A stretch of 64,000 bases of DNA from Gaiellasilicea sp037720595 (GTDB lineage: Bacteria > Actinomycetota > Thermoleophilia > Gaiellales > Gaiellaceae). Positions 60,333 to 64,000 of this stretch are shown here, one piece after another. The stretch is taken from contig JBBJLW010000019.1 of the NCBI GenBank assembly GCA_037720595.1, forward strand, positions 1 through 64,000. The letters are read 5' to 3'. The notes below the pieces were generated by a model. The model was not told the origin of the DNA, made no database searches, and saw nothing but the letters and a program-made list of their open reading frames with translations. How positions within the stretch are numbered: the first letter of the stretch is position 1; each line of letters opens with the position of its first letter. Position numbers and translations under genes: made by a program.

Positions 60333-61211
60333 ATGCGGGTCGCAGCGGTCGTCCTCTCCTGGAATGGCCGCGAGGACACCCTCGCCTGCCTGGAGTCGCT
60401 CGCGGGCGTCGAGACGGTCGTCGTCGACAACGGCTCGGAGGACGGGTCACCGGAGGCTATCGGGGAGCGGTTCCCCGAGGTCGTGCTGATTCGGGCCGGC
60501 GTGAACCTGGGCTTCGCGGCCGGCTGTAACGTCGGGATCCGGCGGGCGCTCGACCTCGGTGCGGACTGGATCGTGCTCGTCAACAACGACGCGACGGCCG
60601 CGCCCGACCTCGTCGACGCGCTCGTTGCCGCAGCCGGACGGCGTCCTGACGCGGGCGCGCTCGCCGGCAAGGTCTACGTCCACGAGCCACGAGACGTCCT
60701 CTGGTACGCCGGCGGCAGCTTCGAGCCGCGGCTCGGCTACAGCGGCCGCGTGCGCGGAGCGGGCAAGCGCGACGACGGCAGCTACGACGAGGAGCGCGAC
60801 GTCGACTGGGGCACGGGTGCGCTCCTCACCGTCTCGCGCGAGGCGATCGACCGGGTCGGACTCCTCGACGAGGAGCTCTTCGCCTACCTGGAGGACGTGG
60901 ACTGGTGCCTGCGGATCCGCGACGCCGGCCTCCGCGTCGTCTTCGTCCCCTCAGCGCGAGCGTGGCACCGCGTCACGGCCTCCACGGGCGGGACTGCCTC
61001 GACCACGAGCATCTACTACCACTGCCGCAACATGCTCGCGGTCTGCGAGCGCCGAAGGCCCCTCGGGCGCGGCCACAAAGGAGTGAGGCGAGCGGTGATC
61101 GTCAGCACCCACCTGCTCCAGGCGCTCGCCCATCCGAAGCGCCGCGCTGCCCTCTGGACGGTGCTCCGCGCCTGGCGCGACTACCGCCGCGGCAGGATGG
61201 GCCGTCGCTAG
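60333..61211 (+). CDS. GT2 glycosyltransferase, rhamnosyltransferase-like
   Basis: A 292-residue enzyme starting directly after the methyltransferase stop. VVLSWNGREDTLACL, VDNGSEDGS, LVNNDATAAPDLVDAL (DXD as NND) and WGTGALLTVSREAIDRVG with YLEDVDWCLRIRDAG form the WbbL/rhamnosyltransferase branch, where the ED motif of EDVDWCLR is the catalytic base. The C-terminal part is basic and helical and likely binds the membrane. Overlaps the convergent GT4 gene by 4 nt. Confidence 0.9.
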   Translation: MRVAAVVLSWNGREDTLACLESLAGVETVVVDNGSEDGSPEAIGERFPEVVLIRAGVNLGFAAGCNVGIRRALDLGADWIVLVNNDATAAPDLVDALVAAAGRRPDAGALAGKVYVHEPRDVLWYAGGSFEPRLGYSGRVRGAGKRDDGSYDEERDVDWGTGALLTVSREAIDRVGLLDEELFAYLEDVDWCLRIRDAGLRVVFVPSARAWHRVTASTGGTASTTSIYYHCRNMLAVCERRRPLGRGHKGVRRAVIVSTHLLQALAHPKRRAALWTVLRAWRDYRRGRMGRR

Positions 61212-62263
61212 ATGAGCGAGCGGTAGACCGCCTCGTGCCGGCGTGCGGTTTCCGCCCAGGTGAACTGCGCCGCCCGCTCGAGCCCCATTGCGACGAGACG
61301 CTCGGGACTCTCGAGCACCGCCGAGACGACCGCGGCCATGTCCTCAGCGTCGGTCGGATCGAAGAGCGCCGCCGCGTCGCCGCAGGCCTCGGTCAGCGCG
61401 CCGGCGCGGGACGCCGCGACGGGGCAGCCGCACGCCATCGCCTCGAGCGGCGGCTGGCCGAAGCCTTCGTAGAGGCTCGGGAAGACGAGACACGCGGCGC
61501 GGCGGTAAAGCGAAACGAGCTCAGTCGCCGAGAGGAGCCCCTTCACCGTCACGCCGACGGGAACCGCCCGGCTCTCGTGCCCGCCGCCCGTCAAAATCAG
61601 CTCGAGCTCCGGGCGCTCTCGGCGCAGCAGCGCGAACGCCTCGAAGAGGCGCTCGTGATTCTTGTGCGGCCACGGTCGCGCCGGGTAGAGCAGGAAGCCC
61701 TCGCGCCGCTGATGACCGGGCGAGAAGCGTGCGTGATCGATTCCCCACGGGATCGAGTGGATCCGCTCCGGCGGGAGGCCGAGGTGCTCGACAACGGCCC
61801 GGCGGACGAACTGGCTCGGGACGACGACGGCGTCCGCCTTTCGCGCGGAGCCCTCGTGCATTCGCCGCCGGAAGAGCCGCTCCGCGCGACTGAACAGGTG
61901 CGGTAAGTCGAGGTGCTGGAGATCGTGGACGGTGACGACACTCGGGACGTCGAGCGAGGGCAGCGCGATCGTGAGCGGATAGTGCACCGTGTCGAGGCCG
62001 GCGTAGACCCGGCGGAGCCGCCCTTGGCGGAGCGCCCCGAGACCCATCGCAACAACCCGCTGAGGCACCGTCCGCGCGGCGCGATACTCCTCCACCACCG
62101 TCTCGGGCAAGCCCTCGCCGGCACCGCGGGCGACGGGTGGAACGAAGGCCCGATAATCGAGCGTGCCGACCTCCGCGAGCCCGGCCGCGAGCCCGCGCGC
62201 CGACGTTTCCGCACCGCCGACCTCGCCCGGAACGAGCGTCAGCAGGCTGATTCCGACGCGCAT
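61208..62263 (-). CDS. GT4 family glycosyltransferase
   Basis: A 351-residue GT-B enzyme of the WbaZ/mannosyltransferase-like branch: VGISLLTLVPGEVGGAETSARGL, VVTVHDLQHLDLPHLFS, VPSQFVRRAVVEHLGLP, YPARPWPHKNHERLFEAF and EX7E as EGFGQPPLE. The combination of DLQH and PHKNH suggests mannose- or rhamnose-type donors, as in other members. ATG 62263 has a -10 box 6 nt upstream and is divergent from the gene at 62302. Confidence 0.9.
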   Translation of the reverse strand: MRVGISLLTLVPGEVGGAETSARGLAAGLAEVGTLDYRAFVPPVARGAGEGLPETVVEEYRAARTVPQRVVAMGLGALRQGRLRRVYAGLDTVHYPLTIALPSLDVPSVVTVHDLQHLDLPHLFSRAERLFRRRMHEGSARKADAVVVPSQFVRRAVVEHLGLPPERIHSIPWGIDHARFSPGHQRREGFLLYPARPWPHKNHERLFEAFALLRRERPELELILTGGGHESRAVPVGVTVKGLLSATELVSLYRRAACLVFPSLYEGFGQPPLEAMACGCPVAASRAGALTEACGDAAALFDPTDAEDMAAVVSAVLESPERLVAMGLERAAQFTWAETARRHEAVYRSLI

Positions 62264-62269
62264 CGAGCC

Positions 62270-62275
62270 AGCCTA
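62270..62275 (-). promoter_or_regulatory. -10 box TAGGCT, leaderless start
   Basis: On the minus strand TAGGCT lies 6 nt before the ATG at 62263. Confidence 0.5.
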
Positions 62276-62289
62276 TCCCGGGGGCGGGG

Positions 62290-62295
62290 TACAAT
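62290..62295 (+). promoter_or_regulatory. -10 box TACAAT, leaderless start
   Basis: TACAAT lies 6 nt before the ATG at 62302; with the divergent TAGGCT only 14 bp away it forms a compact bidirectional promoter. Confidence 0.5.
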
Positions 62296-62301
62296 CGTCC
62301 G

Positions 62302-62700
62302 ATGCCCGGGCGACAAGAGGAAAACGCGCGCTCTGCAGGGATTTCCTCTAATGGAGATATTGACGTCGCGTCTCTCTTCGAGCAGCTCAAGGAGGAAGTG
62401 CGTCGATCCGGTGCGGCTCCCGGACAGAGCGGTGCCGGCGACGACGAGGATCGCCTCGCAGCGCGCGGTGACGCCGAGCGACTCTGGCCAGTGTCGGCCG
62501 ACCGGCCGCTCCAGCTCCGCCCCGGTCTCGGCGGCAGGCTCGCGAACCCGGCCAAGGCGGTGCTGCGCAAGCTGATGCGCTGGTACGTGGAGCCGCTCGC
62601 CTACGACCAGCGCTCCTTCAACGCCTCCGCGCTGAGGCTGATCGACGACCTGGAGGCGCGCGTCGCCCAGCTCGAAGCCGAACTGAAGAATCGCGCATGA
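62302..62700 (+). CDS. Small glycan-cluster protein of unknown function
   Basis: A 132-residue protein. The N-terminal half is polar and charged. The C-terminal half, about residues 65-125 (RPLQLRPGLGGRLANPAKAVLRK, then YDQRSFNASALRLIDDLEAR), resembles the start of larger methyltransferase-type proteins found beside glycosyltransferases, here present alone, and ends in a coiled coil. It overlaps the next GT4 gene by 4 nt (ATGA). It may be a scaffold or the remnant N-terminus of a longer enzyme. Confidence 0.65.
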   Translation: MPGRQEENARSAGISSNGDIDVASLFEQLKEEVRRSGAAPGQSGAGDDEDRLAARGDAERLWPVSADRPLQLRPGLGGRLANPAKAVLRKLMRWYVEPLAYDQRSFNASALRLIDDLEARVAQLEAELKNRA

Positions 62701-63722
62701 GAATCGCGGTCTGCGCGCCGCAGATTCCGTTCGTCAGAGGCGGCGCCGAGATCTTTACGGACACGCTCGTCGCGGAGCTGCAGGCTCGCGGTCACGAGAC
62801 CGCGCTCGTGACGATTCCCTTCAAGTGGTACCCGGGCACGAAGGTACTGAGCCAGGCGTTCCTCTGGCGGCTCGCCGACCTCGAGGAATCGAACGGGGCA
62901 CCGATCGACCTCGTCGTGACGACCAAGTTCCCTTCCTACTGCGTCCGGCACCCGAACAAACGTGCCTGGGTGCTGCACCAGTTCCGCCAGGCCTACGAGC
63001 TCGATCGAACCGATCTGGGGCAGTTCGGCGAAGAACCCGAGGACCGAGCAATGCGGCGCTCGGTTCAAACTCTGGACCGGATCTCGCTCGGCGAAGCAAA
63101 GCGGCTTTTCGCGACCTCGCGAAACGTGGCCGAGCGGATCCAGCGCTCGACGGGTCTCGTGGCGGAGGTGATGCCGCATCCGCCGCAGGAGCTCGCATAC
63201 CGCTGCGAGGAGTACGGCGACTTCGTCCTCTCGGTGAACCGGCTCGACCGCGCGAAGCGGATCGACCTCTTGATCGAGGCAGCCGCACTCGATCCCGGCC
63301 TGCGCGTGGTGATCGCCGGCGAGGGCCCCGACCGGAGCCGGCTCGAGGGGCTTGCGCACAACCGAGGTCTCAACGGCCGGGTGGAGTTCGCCGGGCTCGC
63401 CGACGAGACCGAGCTCGCGTCGCTCTATGCCCGGTGTCTCGCGGTCTACTACGCGCCCGTCGACGAGGACTTCGGGATGGTGCCGTTCGAGGCCTTCCTC
63501 TCGCGCAAGCCGGTGCTGACGACGACGGACGCGGGCGGACCGCTCGAGATCGTGACTGACCGCCGCACCGGGCTCGTCGCCGCGCCCGAGGCCCCCGCAC
63601 TCGCCGAAGCCACGGGCTGGTTGCGCGAGCACCGCAGCGACGCCGAGGCGTTCGGCTCCGCCGGTCACGCGATCGCGGCCCGCGTCACCTGGGACAGCTG
63701 CGTCGACCGCCTGCTCGCGTGA
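62697..63722 (+). CDS. GT4 family glycosyltransferase
   Basis: A 341-residue GT-B enzyme: IAVCAPQIPFVRGGAEIFTD, VVTTKFPSYCVRHPNKRAWV, LSVNRLDRAKRIDLLIEAA and EDFGMVPFE as EX7E. The HQFRQAYEL segment is typical of a capsule-cluster branch. ATG overlaps the small upstream gene and the stop overlaps the next GTG, so it is the middle of a three-gene run continuing out of the window. Confidence 0.9.
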   Translation: MRIAVCAPQIPFVRGGAEIFTDTLVAELQARGHETALVTIPFKWYPGTKVLSQAFLWRLADLEESNGAPIDLVVTTKFPSYCVRHPNKRAWVLHQFRQAYELDRTDLGQFGEEPEDRAMRRSVQTLDRISLGEAKRLFATSRNVAERIQRSTGLVAEVMPHPPQELAYRCEEYGDFVLSVNRLDRAKRIDLLIEAAALDPGLRVVIAGEGPDRSRLEGLAHNRGLNGRVEFAGLADETELASLYARCLAVYYAPVDEDFGMVPFEAFLSRKPVLTTTDAGGPLEIVTDRRTGLVAAPEAPALAEATGWLREHRSDAEAFGSAGHAIAARVTWDSCVDRLLA

Positions 63723-64000
63723 AGGTTTCCTATTACAGCCCGATGCCGCCGGAGCGCTCGGGGATCGCCGACTACTCCGCCCTGCTGCTGCCTGCGCTTC
63801 GTCGGCGGCTCGACGTCCAGGTCGTCCGCCGCGGCCGAACCCGCCCGGCTCACGGCACCGATCTCTCCGTCTACCACGTCGGCAACAACCCCGATGCGCA
63901 CGGCTGGATCGTGGACGCGCTGCGGCGGCGGCCCAGCGGCCAGATCAGTGTCGTTGTCCTCCACGACTTCGTGCTCCACCACTTGGTCGCCGGGCTGACG
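63719..64000 (+). CDS. GT4-like glycosyltransferase, 5' part
   Basis: 94 codons from GTG 63719, which overlaps the previous stop, run open to the window edge. KVSYYSPMPPERSGIADYSALLLPAL is a well-known GT4 start, and VVLHDFVLHHLVAG also fits the family acceptor domain. The donor domain lies outside the window. Confidence 0.8.
   Translation, partial: MKVSYYSPMPPERSGIADYSALLLPALRRRLDVQVVRRGRTRPAHGTDLSVYHVGNNPDAHGWIVDALRRRPSGQISVVVLHDFVLHHLVAGLT

Noticed and set aside
62302..62700. A full methyltransferase continuing into the GT4 frame
   Set aside because: The 132-residue frame ends in a true stop overlapping the next start, and no SAM motif is present.

Overview
The window is about 70% GC, uses many GTG starts, and packs genes into runs where a stop codon overlaps the next start (GTGA or ATGA). 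There is no rRNA, tRNA or CRISPR array. Gene content (very many GT4 glycosyltransferases, an LCP protein, PQQ-type beta-propeller proteins, YsnF/PRC-barrel stress proteins) and codon use suggest a high-GC actinobacterium, perhaps Thermoleophilia (Solirubrobacterales or Gaiellales). That placement is inference, not a search result. About twenty starts have a TANNNT box 6-10 nt upstream, so leaderless transcription seems common.

Layout. 1-14.2 kb: first surface-glycan block, with GT4 and GT2 transferases, a small phosphoglycosyltransferase, sugar epimerases, an ATP-grasp enzyme, two PQQ-repeat proteins, two methyltransferases and a Wzz-like chain-length protein. 14.2-19.6 kb: an accessory island, visibly less GC-rich at third codon positions, apparently two tandem remnants of related integrative elements. 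The first lies between 29-bp direct repeats and carries a P-loop ATPase, a rearranged terminase and a tyrosine integrase. The second carries an HSDR_N-RAMA protein and ends near a weaker third repeat. Both cargo genes sit in the same slot, between the att repeat with its leader and a 29-bp terminase 3' end. 19.6-23.9 kb: envelope-stress block with a lipoprotein, two YsnF-type proteins, two MscS-like proteins and an ECF sigma factor. 24-30 kb: LCP protein, UDP-xylose synthase-like enzyme, secreted glycoside hydrolase, acetyltransferase and an orphan LanC-like protein.

30-64 kb is the main polysaccharide assembly region: a Wzy-like polymerase, two Wzx/MurJ-like flippases, a large WbaP-type phosphoglycosyltransferase, more than ten GT4 enzymes (two pairs are tandem duplicates), polysaccharide deacetylases, an asparagine-synthase-like amidotransferase, GT-C transferases and GDP-sugar epimerases. 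The expected flow is: nucleotide-sugar enzymes make precursors, a phosphoglycosyltransferase loads the first sugar on undecaprenyl phosphate, GTs extend it, Wzx flips it, Wzy with Wzz polymerises it, and LCP may attach it to the wall. Two initiators and two flippases suggest more than one glycan.

Non-coding structure includes a 71-bp hairpin repeat in two inverted copies with compensatory base changes, a palindromic insertion read in frame inside a GT-C gene, and a 111-bp element with perfect 17-bp inverted ends. The window begins and ends inside glycosyltransferase genes.
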